A stretch of DNA of 16,910 bases, from contig JAKQYG010000030.1 in NCBI GenBank assembly GCA_023356515.1, forward strand, positions 1 to 16,910, given 5' to 3'. This document shows positions 1-7,199 of this stretch, piece after piece. This DNA comes from Trichodesmium sp. MAG_R04. GTDB taxonomy: Bacteria > Cyanobacteriota > Cyanobacteriia > Cyanobacteriales > Microcoleaceae. Each line of letters begins with the position of its first letter. The stretch's first letter is position 1. The notes beneath the pieces are model-generated. The model worked only from the letters and a program-made list of their open reading frames with translations, was not told the DNA's origin and searched no databases. A program made the position numbers and the translations under genes.

Positions 1-945
1 AACCGTAGACCTGAAAAACTCGAGGGGATACCAACAAGGTTGGCAAATAAAATGTCAAGCTCTCAAGCTCATACGCTATGCTGATGACTTTATCATCCTA
101 CATGAAGACATCAAAGTAGTGCTGCAAGCTAAAACCATAATACAGGAATGGTTAAACCAGGTAGGATAAGAGCTAAAACCAGAAAAAAACCGTATTGCTC
201 ACACCCAATTAGAACACGAAGGGAACAAACCAGGATTTGATTTGTTAGGTTTTACAGTGAGACAGTGGGAAGTTAAGTCAACAAGACTAGGGTTTAAAAC
301 ACTGATCAAACCATCCTTAAAAAGTATTAAAACTCATTACCAGAAACTAGCTGGGATATGTGATAAATATAAAACAGCACCAGTAGGGGCATTAATAGCC
401 AAACTGAACCCGGTAATTAGAGGATGGGCCAACTATTCTCATCCGTAGTCAGCAAAGAGACGTTCTACTCACTAGATAATCTACTTTGGAGAAGATTAGG
501 TCGATGGGCCAATAGAAGGCATCCAAACAAATCTAGTACCTGGGTAAAAAGAAAGTACTTTCCACCTTATGAAACCAGAAATTGGATTTTAAATCAAGGT
601 AAATATGTACTAAACCTTCATTCGGATGTACCCATTATACGGTATCATAAGATTAGAGGTAATAAATCACCCTACGATGGTGACTGGATTTATTGGAGTA
701 ATAGAGTTGGTAAATATCCCAGGGTAAAAACTAGAATAGCAAACCTATTAAAAAGTCAGAAGAATAAATGCACATCTTGCAGATTAAATTTCAGACCAAC
801 GGACAGAATAGAAGTTGACCACATCGTTCCTAGGTCTGTAGGTGGAGAAGATACATACAAAAACATACAACTTCTACATCGCCACTGCCACGACGTTAAG
901 ACTACGGAGGATTTGAAAGCAGCAAACTTTCTTAAGACTCTATAG
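1..945 (+). pseudogene. Intron-encoded RT/maturase, broken; HNH domain intact
   Basis: This is the C-terminal half of a group II intron protein. The RT catalytic motif LIRYADDF is readable at about 68-91. An in-frame TAA at 167-169 replaces a leucine codon that copy 2 keeps. Reading resumes through the thumb/maturase region (KPGFD, about 229-440). A one-base deletion near 430-440, relative to the 'RGWTKYFS' region of copy 2, then shifts the frame. The last 173 codons (424-945) are open and contain the end of domain X, the DNA-binding region and a full HNH endonuclease domain: a CTSC zinc pair, EVDHIVPRS, NIQLLHRHCHD. The RT is therefore dead while the endonuclease part is conserved, the reverse of copy 2. 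It starts outside the window, so further damage upstream is possible. Confidence 0.88.
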
Positions 946-998
946 GTTCAAAGTGGAATTTTTAAGGATGTACCTATGAAAAAGGACGTTTAGGAGAG

Positions 999-1033
999 GA
1001 GCCGAGATGAGGCGAAAGTCTCACGTCCGGTTC
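999..1033 (+). other. Group II intron domain V (copy 1)
   Basis: The 35-nt catalytic hairpin begins GAGCCG and ends CGGTTC, with the typical GAAA-type tetraloop region GGCGAAAGTC between. It is nearly identical to domain V of copy 2 at 13494-13528. It is preceded by a shared linker (GGATGTACC, GGACGTTTA) also found in copy 2. Domain V is the best-conserved part of group II introns, so this identifies the element without relying on its protein. Confidence 0.93.
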
Positions 1034-1054
1034 TGAAGACGAGCAGGTTCTATA

Positions 1055-1330
1055 GAACCCATTTGGTATCTTTTCCTTCTAGTGTTATACTAGGTAGCGA
1101 TCGCCAATTATCATAAACAAGAGTTGGGCAAATGCCATATTCAAGTAGTTTAACAGAGCAAGAATGGGTTATAGAAAGAACAAACTCTTGGATGGAAAGA
1201 TGTAAAAGCTTGACTAAAAAAATTGATGCGGACCCTGCAAAATGCTACCGCCAAGATTAATCTTTGTTTGATCCGACTAATGCTCAAGAGATTGGCGATC
1301 GCCTAATTTTCAGAGATACCAAATGGGTTC
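1055..1330 (+). mobile_element. IS5-family deletion derivative in intron domain VI
   Basis: This 276-bp element has perfect 17-bp terminal inverted repeats, GAACCCATTTGGTATCT (1055-1071) and its complement (1314-1330). It is flanked on both sides by TATA (1051-1054 and 1331-1334), read as a 2-4 bp target duplication. Removing one TATA plus the element restores the uninterrupted domain VI seen in intron copy 2 (TATAAAGG). Inside is only the C-terminal tail of an IS5-type DDE transposase (1144-1306). The middle and N-terminal parts of the gene are gone, so the element is non-autonomous. The small TA-type duplication fits the IS5 family (IS427-like subgroups). Confidence 0.85.
1144..1306 (+). 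pseudogene. IS5-family transposase C-terminal remnant
   Basis: The translation reads SSLTEQEWVIERTNSWMERC, then KSLTKKIDADPA. After a one-base shift at about 1240-1245 it continues NATAKINLCLIRLMLKRLA and ends at TAA 1304-1306. The W-V-I-E-R-T-N-S-W motif followed by I-R-L-M-L-K-R-L is the usual end of IS5-family transposases, covering the last catalytic glutamate region. Nothing upstream of it in the element encodes the earlier DDE residues. It is non-functional. Confidence 0.82.
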
Positions 1331-1375
1331 TATAAAGGGATTAATTATTCTGGAAATGAGCTTGCTTAGTTTAAC

Positions 1376-1467
1376 CTAAATGGATGCCAACTAAGCAGTT
1401 GCCAGAAGCTAAGCTAGAAAAGCATCTACAAAAGTTTGAACAGTTGATTAGTATGGCGCAAGAATGA
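1376..1467 (+). CDS. 3' exon of an intron-split gene, product unknown
   Basis: Directly after the intron end is an open frame: two bases of a split codon, then KWMPTKQLPEAKLEKHLQKF and EQLISMAQE, stopping at TGA 1465-1467. The stop overlaps the creatininase start as ATGA, which is typical of translationally coupled genes. The charged, helical C-terminal tail does not let me name a family. The 5' exon lies upstream of the window. The reading relies on the intron boundary taken from copy 2 and on the overlap, so the frame is likely but not proven. If the gene is expressed, intron copy 1 must be spliced despite its insertion. Confidence 0.6.
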
Positions 1468-2267
1468 AGATGAACAATTTTATCCCACCAGATAGATTTT
1501 TTCCTTATCTGACCTGGCAAGATATTGAGACAATGCCAGATAAAGAAGATGTAGTAATTATTCAACCAGTAGGTTCTATTGAACAACATGGGCCTCATTT
1601 GCCTTTAATTGTTGATTCAGCCATTGCTACTTATACTGCGGGTAAAGCACTTGCCAAACTAGAGAAGAATATACCTGCTTATGCCTTGCCCACTCAATAT
1701 TACGGCAAATCTAACGAACATTGGCATTTTCCTGGTACTATTACCCTTTCCGCTCAAACTTTAATGGCTGTTTTGACAGAAATAGGAGAAAGTATCTATC
1801 GATCTGGTTTCCGTAAGTTGGTATTTTTAAACGCCCACGGTGGGCAACCTCAAGTTATTGAGATTGTGGCGCGAGACTTGCACCAAAAATATGAGGATTT
1901 TTTACTATTTCCACTCTTAGTTTGGCGTGTACCTAATCCTTGTGAGGAATTATTGACGCAGAAAGAAATGGAATTAGGGATTCATGCTGGAGATGTTGAA
2001 ACGAGTATAATGCTATCGATGTTGCCGGATGTGGTGAAAATGGATAAGGCCGTGTGCGAATATCCTCAAGGTTTACCAGAAGGAAGTATGTTAAGTATGG
2101 AGGGAAAACTGCCTTTTGCTTGGTTAACACGAGAGTTGAGTCATAGTGGTGTGTTTGGTGATGCCAAGGTGGCGACTAAGGAAAAAGGCGATCGCATACT
2201 TGAGGCTTTTACTGATGGTTGGGTGCAGGTGATTAAGGATATTTATAAGTTTCGGCAGCCAAGTTAA
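1464..2267 (+). CDS. Creatininase-family metal-dependent amidohydrolase
   Basis: This is a 267-residue protein of the creatininase/FAPy-deformylase family (PF02633 type), within the normal size range. Visible motifs are PVGSIEQHGPHLPL (residues 35-48) with E40 and H42, D51, NAHGG (H125 region), and GIHAGDVETS (H174, E179). Together these give the expected metal ligands. The family hydrolyses C-N bonds in cyclic amides (creatinine, or formamidopyrimidine in riboflavin/F420 pathways); the substrate here is not readable. The start at 1464 overlaps the stop of the preceding exon by ATGA, and an alternative ATG lies at 1470. No clear ribosome binding site is seen, which fits coupling. cofG lies downstream on the other strand. 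A deazaflavin link between the two is only suggestive. Confidence 0.85.
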   Translation: MKMNNFIPPDRFFPYLTWQDIETMPDKEDVVIIQPVGSIEQHGPHLPLIVDSAIATYTAGKALAKLEKNIPAYALPTQYYGKSNEHWHFPGTITLSAQTLMAVLTEIGESIYRSGFRKLVFLNAHGGQPQVIEIVARDLHQKYEDFLLFPLLVWRVPNPCEELLTQKEMELGIHAGDVETSIMLSMLPDVVKMDKAVCEYPQGLPEGSMLSMEGKLPFAWLTRELSHSGVFGDAKVATKEKGDRILEAFTDGWVQVIKDIYKFRQPS

Positions 2268-2510
2268 CGAAGTTAGAACTCAGAAGTTGTTTTGGTAATG
2301 GCTCGCTATGTTTTTTTAAGTGATATACTCAATATTTTTGCCATTTAAGACAAGAGTAAAAAAAAGGCCTTTAAAATAACAATTCCCATGAATTTTACTA
2401 AATATTACCGAAAAATTGGGTTTAAAGCCTCGCCCTTCTAGGGCGAATTTTTAGTTGATTTTTTTCACAGGTTATGTTGTGATGCTTTTTAGTTCACAAG
2501 AAATATATTA
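2268..2510. other. Gene-free spacer downstream of creatininase gene
   Basis: There is no coding frame of note. It holds AT-rich DNA with a short palindrome AAAGGCCTTT near 2364-2375, a terminator-like hairpin at 2431-2450, and a T run (about 2458-2466). The structured element described separately begins near 2511. Confidence 0.6.
2431..2450 (+). terminator. Probable intrinsic terminator after creatininase gene
   Basis: The stem CGCCC (2431-2435) pairs with GGGCG (2441-2445) around a TTCTA loop and is followed by AATTTTTAG. It lies about 165 nt past the stop codon. A GC stem plus a T run fits rho-independent termination. The same form also resembles the end hairpin of IS200/IS605 elements, so it may instead belong to the structured element just downstream. 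Confidence 0.5.
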
Positions 2511-2658
2511 GTCGCGGGTGGGCAATCCGAGACAAAAAACGGACGGGTCGGCAAGTGTAAGACTACTGCCAAAGTAGCGGTAGCCTGTGAAACGTCAACC
2601 CCCCGAGGAGCTACGGGTCGGCAGGAAAACCGGTGCCTTTAGGCCTGGGGGGATTTCA
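2511..2658 (+). ncRNA. Candidate IS200/IS605-type (HEARO/omega-like) structured RNA relic
   Basis: This GC-rich block stands out from AT-rich surroundings and has no open frame. It contains nested pairing. CCCCCC (2599-2604) pairs with GGGGGG (2647-2652). GGCA (2620-2623) pairs with TGCC (2634-2637) around an AAAA-containing loop. GCC-TTTA-GGC lies at 2635-2644. A local CTAC/GTAG hairpin lies at 2563-2577. Phrases such as GTGTAAGACTACTGCC and GAGCTACGGGTCGGCA recall the HEARO/IscB omega RNA class as I remember it, and the block ends GGATTTCAAC, containing TCAA as at many IS200/IS605 right ends. No TnpB or IscB gene is adjacent. It ends exactly at the cofG stop codon. The RNA family is uncertain; the folding is visible. 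Confidence 0.45.
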
Positions 2659-3618
2659 ACTATCTATTGATAACTTGATACGCCATTTACTCACAATATT
2701 TTTTAAATCTCCTGGCAACCAATCATCATATTTAGAATACACTGGTAATCTTTTAATTAACTGCCATTTTCTAGGCTCCAAAATTTTTACTAAAGCTTGA
2801 TGATGGTGGTGAGGATAATCTGGGTTAACCTCATCTAATGGTCCTATACCTCCTAAGTCTCGCGCACCAATTTCTAAACAAGCTAATAATATTTCCGGTT
2901 TTGTAACTAAATTAGGAGGAACTTGTAGAGTAATAGTTGAAGGTAAAATTTTACTAGCGATCGCTACAACTTCTGGCAATAAACTAATCTCAAAACCTCT
3001 ACCATTCCATATTTGTTGATTACCAGGACTGTAGGGTTGTAAAATAACTTCTTGAATATGGCCCCATTTTTGATGAATATCGGCGATCGTTTCTAAAGTT
3101 TCTTTCCAGTCAGCTACAGTCTCTCCAATTCCTAAGAATAAACCAGTAGTAAAAGGAATTTTTAACTCCCCAGCCCATTCTAATTGCTGTAACCGTAAAT
3201 GCGGTATCTTACTAGGAGCATGTCTATGGACTGTTTGTAGTAATTTAGGGGTTATCTGCTCCAACATTAGTCCCATGGATACATTTACCTGTTTTAACTT
3301 CTTCATTTCTGACCTACTAAGTGGTCCTACATTAGTATGGGGCAAAAATTCTAAAGATAGAGCTAGTTTGCATAAGTCATAGATTAGTTGAAACCAAGCT
3401 TGCCTGTATTTACTCTTTGGATGTACTTCACCACTAAGAATTAAGACCTCTATCGTACCTTGATTTTTGAGGGATAATAGTTTTTCTTCTGCTTTTGATA
3501 GACTCAGCCAAGAACTTTTGCCCGGGTCCGAGCGAAAATTACAATAGCTGCAATGATTAAAGCACTCATAAGTAGGAACTAATGTATAAGCTGGACTATA
3601 TGTAATAACTCTAGACAT
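2656..3618 (-). CDS. cofG: CofG, Fo (deazaflavin) synthase subunit 1
   Basis: This is a radical SAM enzyme. With CofH it builds 7,8-didemethyl-8-hydroxy-5-deazariboflavin (Fo), the deazaflavin core used in cyanobacteria mainly as a photolyase antenna. Near the N-terminus is the CX3CX2C cluster motif YECFNHCSYCNFRSDPG (C19, C23, C26 from the chosen start). The TIM-barrel features GLFLGIGET and ILQPYSPG follow. The start chosen is the ATG at 3618, giving 320 residues, the usual CofG length. The frame stays open to a TTG at 3732, but that adds 38 unconserved-looking residues and overlaps the divergent gene. The intergenic gap to the HetZ-related gene is 121 bp. The stop codon abuts the structured element at 2511-2658. 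cofH is not in the window. Confidence 0.88.
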   Translation of the reverse strand: MSRVITYSPAYTLVPTYECFNHCSYCNFRSDPGKSSWLSLSKAEEKLLSLKNQGTIEVLILSGEVHPKSKYRQAWFQLIYDLCKLALSLEFLPHTNVGPLSRSEMKKLKQVNVSMGLMLEQITPKLLQTVHRHAPSKIPHLRLQQLEWAGELKIPFTTGLFLGIGETVADWKETLETIADIHQKWGHIQEVILQPYSPGNQQIWNGRGFEISLLPEVVAIASKILPSTITLQVPPNLVTKPEILLACLEIGARDLGGIGPLDEVNPDYPHHHHQALVKILEPRKWQLIKRLPVYSKYDDWLPGDLKNIVSKWRIKLSIDS

Positions 3619-3739
3619 GGATAAACCATTAAAGTAGTCAGAAATATTGGTAGAATGACTGAACATATAAACTTTAGCAAAATTTGGCAGAGCTTGACTC
3701 TGTCCATTGCTAAATTTAATATCTAGAATCAAAAATATA

Positions 3740-4873
3740 ATGACTTTGGCGCAAGCACTGGCACAAGAGTGGATAACTAGACTTCAAGAAGACTACCCAA
3801 ACCATAGCTCAGATTTCCACAATAGTATTATTTGTTGGCTATTAGAAAATAATTCTAATAACTTAGATAGCCTTACTCCTGTCCAAAAAGAAATGGCATC
3901 TAAAGGAAGAGAGTTTCTTTATCGAATTCTCAGACAACGATATTTGGACGCTTCGCCAGAACAAGCTTATCGAAACTTGATGCAGCGCTTAGGTGGGTTA
4001 GTGATGCTGCGACAGAAAATACAAGCGTGGGTAAATACCAGTCGCGATCGCCAACGAAGTGTAATTGATGTTCTCCAAGAAGTAGTCCAAGAGATGCTCA
4101 ATAGCGATCGCTACCTACAACAGCAAATGGCAAACATTACCAAATGTACAAAAAATCCCCATCTCCGAAACTCTTTACTGTTAGCTAATATAGAAGAATA
4201 TTGTGTCAGACCAGTTCGTAATCAACCTTTACTGGTTTATAGATTTGTAAATTATCTACGTCGAACTCAAAAAGGTGGTTTAACTCAAGTACCCGTTAAA
4301 GAATGGGTCAAATTCATCTCAGAGGATATTAGTCCTGGTGCTACCGAAGATCGATTAAATTTGTTGGATGCTGTTGTAACATCGGAGTATCGAGATGTAG
4401 AAGGAATGGAACAATATCAACTTCGGTCTAAAGTTCAAGAAGAATTTGAGAAATATCTGGCGGAAAAAGTTGATCAAAAGGCCGCAGAATGGTTAAGACT
4501 TTATATTAGGGGTAATACTCAGGATGAAATTGCTAAAGCTTTAAATATACCTGTTAAACAGATATATAGGCTACGGGAAAAAGTTAGTTATCATGCAATT
4601 CGCGTTTTTGCACTCAAACAACAACCAGAATTAATAGCTAGTTGGCTAGAGATTTCTCTCAATGAGCATGGCCTAGGCTTGACTTCGCGTCAATGGCAAG
4701 AATATTGGCAAAATCTCAACTCTCAACAACGTCATTTAATTGAAGCCTTAAAATCAGGTGCGACTTTAGAGGAAATTGCTAAGAATTTAAACTTGAAAAT
4801 TAATCAAGTTCTTAATGAATGGACTAAATTGTACTTGGCTGCTCAATCTTTACGAAACAATTCTAAGAACTAG
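3740..4873 (+). CDS. HetZ-related protein with two HTH-like segments
   Basis: This 377-residue, mainly helical protein is recognised as a cyanobacterial HetZ-related protein by overall character; I cannot run a profile to confirm it. Two sigma-region-4-like helix-turn-helix segments are visible. One is at about residues 254-289 (YIRGNTQDEIAKALNIPVKQ, then IYRLREKV). A second is near the C-terminus at about 333-372 (SGATLEEIAKNLNLKINQVL). HetZ itself regulates heterocyst differentiation in Nostoc; relatives also occur in species without heterocysts, so the role here is open. ATG 3740 is preferred to the in-frame start at 3707 because the latter would run into the cofG leader. It is divergent from cofG. 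No terminator is evident after the stop. Confidence 0.62.
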   Translation: MTLAQALAQEWITRLQEDYPNHSSDFHNSIICWLLENNSNNLDSLTPVQKEMASKGREFLYRILRQRYLDASPEQAYRNLMQRLGGLVMLRQKIQAWVNTSRDRQRSVIDVLQEVVQEMLNSDRYLQQQMANITKCTKNPHLRNSLLLANIEEYCVRPVRNQPLLVYRFVNYLRRTQKGGLTQVPVKEWVKFISEDISPGATEDRLNLLDAVVTSEYRDVEGMEQYQLRSKVQEEFEKYLAEKVDQKAAEWLRLYIRGNTQDEIAKALNIPVKQIYRLREKVSYHAIRVFALKQQPELIASWLEISLNEHGLGLTSRQWQEYWQNLNSQQRHLIEALKSGATLEEIAKNLNLKINQVLNEWTKLYLAAQSLRNNSKN

Positions 4874-4970
4874 TTTATAAAGAAAATATAAATAAAGTTT
4901 GTTTTTATGTAGAACAGGAATTATGCAATACTACTACATATATTGTATTTTTCGCAACTGTTTCAGATAT

Positions 4971-5005
4971 TTGCACTATATTTAGTACCTTTGTGTAAGT
5001 TCTGG
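4971..5005 (+). repeat. Eroded copy of the right half of the 5835-5926 MITE
   Basis: The sequence from TTGCACTATA to GTGTAAGTTCTGG matches the right half of the element at 5892-5926 (TTGCCACTAC to GCGTAAGTCCTG) with scattered substitutions and a one-base gap. I could not find a matching left end, so this is probably a decayed fragment. Confidence 0.5.
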
Positions 5006-5137
5006 TAGAGTTAATAGTGTAAGCTTAAATTACCTTTAGGTAAACTACATCATAATTCTATTTTATTTGTGTCCAAAATTTACCGCTTTTTCGTAATAGG
5101 TTTGGATGCAATGCTCGATGGGCAAAAGTTTCGGAAT

Positions 5138-5165
5138 TTATTTATTTCTAGTTATTTATTTCTAG
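5138..5165 (+). repeat. 14-bp direct tandem repeat, two units
   Basis: TTATTTATTTCTAG occurs twice in immediate succession (5138-5151 and 5152-5165). It is a simple AT-rich tandem duplication with no evident function. Confidence 0.85.
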
Positions 5166-5498
5166 TTTTTGAATTGTCACAACCTATTTAGGATTTTATA
5201 TTATTGTCCAGGGGCAGTATATCTGCTGCGTGGCTAATACCAACTAAAAAATGCCAACTATAACAAAGATAAAGGCTTTAGCCTTATTCGGGTAGCAAAA
5301 AGTACCAGGCTTTCGGTGGTTTAGGATCAAAAAGCTAGTATTTCGGGCACTCCCATTCCTGAACAGTCAAGGGTCAAATATATCCGACCACCTTCTCTCT
5401 ACGTTCCATGTTCTTATGTAGGGAGTTTATATGCAAACTCACTACCTACTTCCCTGCTTCTTAAAAAGACTTTTTCTGCAGACCCCAAATGTTTATAC

Positions 5499-5953
5499 CC
5501 TACATTCCGCAGGTCAAAATGTAGTATATAAAACTAGCGATTGAAAGACTTGCCTGATAATAACTATGAAGTTTGTAAGTAAAAATATATATTACACGAC
5601 CATTGATAGCTATTAGCAATAATAGAGTCTACAATACGACTTCTTCGTTAAAAAATACTTTTGTAATATTTTTGTGGTGCGAAATGTGAGATAAAAACTA
5701 TCTTCATTTACCTTGAGCAGGAGTCAAATTCTCAGAGAAATATTAAGTATAAACATTTACTGAATCGTTGACTCCTATTGACCACTATAATTTTCTTCTT
5801 ACTTTTTGACTTTTGACTTGTATTTTAATAAAACCAGGACTTACTCAGTTCCGCTATATATGGTGCATAAATTTGTCATTTCCAAAAAAAATTGCCACTA
5901 CAATTAGTGCCGTTGCGTAAGTCCTGAAAACATTTTGTAATGCGGAATGTAGG
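5499..5953. mobile_element. MITE-like 455-bp element with 24-bp terminal inverted repeats
   Basis: The left end reads CCTACATTCCGCA-GGT-CAAAATGT (5499-5522). The complement of the right end reads CCTACATTCCGCA-TTA-CAAAATGT (5930-5953). That is 21 of 24 identical with the same spacing. A third, more diverged copy of the right-end sequence lies inside at about 5666-5689 (TTTTTGTGGTGCGAAATGTG). There is no open frame inside and no clear target duplication. The 92-bp element at 5835-5926 is nested within it. Confidence 0.6.
5835..5926. mobile_element. 92-bp MITE-like element, CAGGACTTAC ends
   Basis: The left end CAGGACTTACTCA (5835-5847) is matched by TGCGTAAGTCCTG (5914-5926) as an inverted repeat with one mismatch in 13. 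There is no coding capacity. A partial eroded relative lies at 4971-5005, so the family is repeated locally. Confidence 0.62.
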
Positions 5954-6006
5954 TTTTATGGAACTTCTCTACTGGCAACATAGAATGAAGCAATGTTTAA
6001 GCAAAG

Positions 6007-7068
6007 CTATACAATAGCTGGTTCTTTCTGTGGCCAACGGTTAATAGTTTTACCAATTACTGCCATTTCCTCCATTAATTGATCGAACTTATCAGGGGTC
6101 AGAGATTGGGGGCCATCTGACAGAGCTTTTGCTGGATTTGGATGGACTTCAATCATCAGAGAATCTGTTCCTGTGGCAATAGCTCCCATTGCCATTGCAG
6201 GTACATATTCAGCTCGACCAGTACCATGACTAGGGTCAATCATAATTGGTAAATGAGTGAGAGATCGCAACACTGGTATTGCAGACAAGTCCAGAGTATT
6301 ACGAGCATACTGACGGTCAAATGTCCGAATACCTCGCTCACAAAGAATTACATTTGCATTTCCAGCTGCTAAAATATATTCTGCAGCCATTAGCCACTCT
6401 TCAATAGTGGCTGACATTCCCCGCTTCAAAAGCACAGGTTTATCTTGAGCACCAACCTTTTTTAATAGGGAGAAGTTTTGCATATTACGGGCACCTACTT
6501 GCACCACATCTGCAACTTCAGTCAACTTTGGTAAGTCAGTAGCATCCATTACTTCTGTAATAATGCCTAGACCAGTTTTTTCTTTAGCTGCAGCCAACAA
6601 ATTTAAAGCACTCTCACCATGTCCTTGGAAAGAATAAGGAGAAGTACGAGGTTTATAAGCACCTCCACGTAAGAACCTAGCACCAGCAGCTTTCACTCGC
6701 TGGGCTGTTTCTATAATCATCTGCTCATTTTCCACGGAACAGGGTCCAGCAACTACAACTAGATCTTGATGAAGGCCAAAAGGTATAGGTCCATCTGGAG
6801 TGGATACCACTACTGTACTAGCTTCCCCGTGACGAAACTCTAGACTTACTCGTTTGTAGGGGCGTTCAACTCGCATTACTTGCTCGATCCAAGGACTCAT
6901 TTCCTGTAATTGTAATGGATCTAGGTCTGTAGTCTCCCCTACTAAACCAATAACAACTTTATAGCGTCCAACAATTTTTTCTGGAGTTAGACCCCAATTA
7001 GTTTTAAGTTCGTGACAAAGACGATCTATCTCTCCTTCTGGAGAGCCAATTTTTGTTACTATAATCAT
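6007..7068 (-). CDS. aroF: DAHP synthase (3-deoxy-7-phosphoheptulonate synthase)
   Basis: It condenses phosphoenolpyruvate and erythrose 4-phosphate to DAHP, the first step of the shikimate pathway, in the cytoplasm. It is the AroF (I-beta type) form with an N-terminal ferredoxin-like regulatory domain (about residues 1-95) ahead of the barrel. Motifs include VVAGPCSVE (about 106-114), RGGAYKPRTSPYSFQGHG (134-151), LLKRG (213-217), CERGIRTF (243-250), DPSHGTGR (278-285) and IEVHPNP (306-312). The start at ATG 7068 (MIIVTKIG) gives 353 residues, normal for the family; the open frame extends 23 codons upstream without conserved content. It appears to be a single-gene unit. No terminator was recognised downstream. 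Confidence 0.93.
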   Translation of the reverse strand: MIIVTKIGSPEGEIDRLCHELKTNWGLTPEKIVGRYKVVIGLVGETTDLDPLQLQEMSPWIEQVMRVERPYKRVSLEFRHGEASTVVVSTPDGPIPFGLHQDLVVVAGPCSVENEQMIIETAQRVKAAGARFLRGGAYKPRTSPYSFQGHGESALNLLAAAKEKTGLGIITEVMDATDLPKLTEVADVVQVGARNMQNFSLLKKVGAQDKPVLLKRGMSATIEEWLMAAEYILAAGNANVILCERGIRTFDRQYARNTLDLSAIPVLRSLTHLPIMIDPSHGTGRAEYVPAMAMGAIATGTDSLMIEVHPNPAKALSDGPQSLTPDKFDQLMEEMAVIGKTINRWPQKEPAIV

Positions 7069-7199
7069 TGTTGTTTTTCCACTCAAATTAGATATAGGTT
7101 CAATTAAGATTATCTTGACTATAAGTTGGAATAGCAAAGTTATAATAATTTCTTATTAAAATCCTTCCGATGCAGAGGGATTGGCTCCCTTGGTGGGGA

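Larger units (their letters stand above)
1..1375 (+). mobile_element. Group II intron copy 1, 5'-truncated by the window
   Basis: This is the 3' part of a chloroplast-like group II intron: degenerate RT/maturase and HNH endonuclease coding sequence (1-945), domain V (999-1033), and domain VI (1034-1375). The domain VI stem pairs GAGCAGGTTC (1041-1050) with GAGCTTGCTT (1358-1367) over ten pairs including G-U. It is followed by a bulged A (1368), GTTT and the 3' end AAC. A 276-bp IS5-family derivative (1055-1330) is inserted in the terminal loop of domain VI. The sequence aligns closely with the complete intron at 11052-13583, which fixes the 3' end at 1375. The host gene continues as a short exon from 1376. 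The 5' end and the upstream exon lie outside the window. Confidence 0.9.
4874..6006. other. 1.1-kb gene-free region rich in small inverted repeats
   Basis: I see no convincing gene on either strand. The stretch separates the convergent HetZ-related gene and aroF and is filled with repeat debris, listed separately. Smaller structures include a perfect hairpin AAGGCT-TT-AGCCTT near 5272-5285 and GAGTTT-ATATGC-AAACTC near 5425-5442. The content looks like a landing site for MITE-type elements rather than regulatory DNA of the flanking genes. Confidence 0.6.

Noticed and set aside
3619..3732. N-terminal extension of cofG from a TTG start
   Set aside because: It adds 38 unconserved-looking residues, exceeds the usual CofG length and overlaps the divergent gene's leader.
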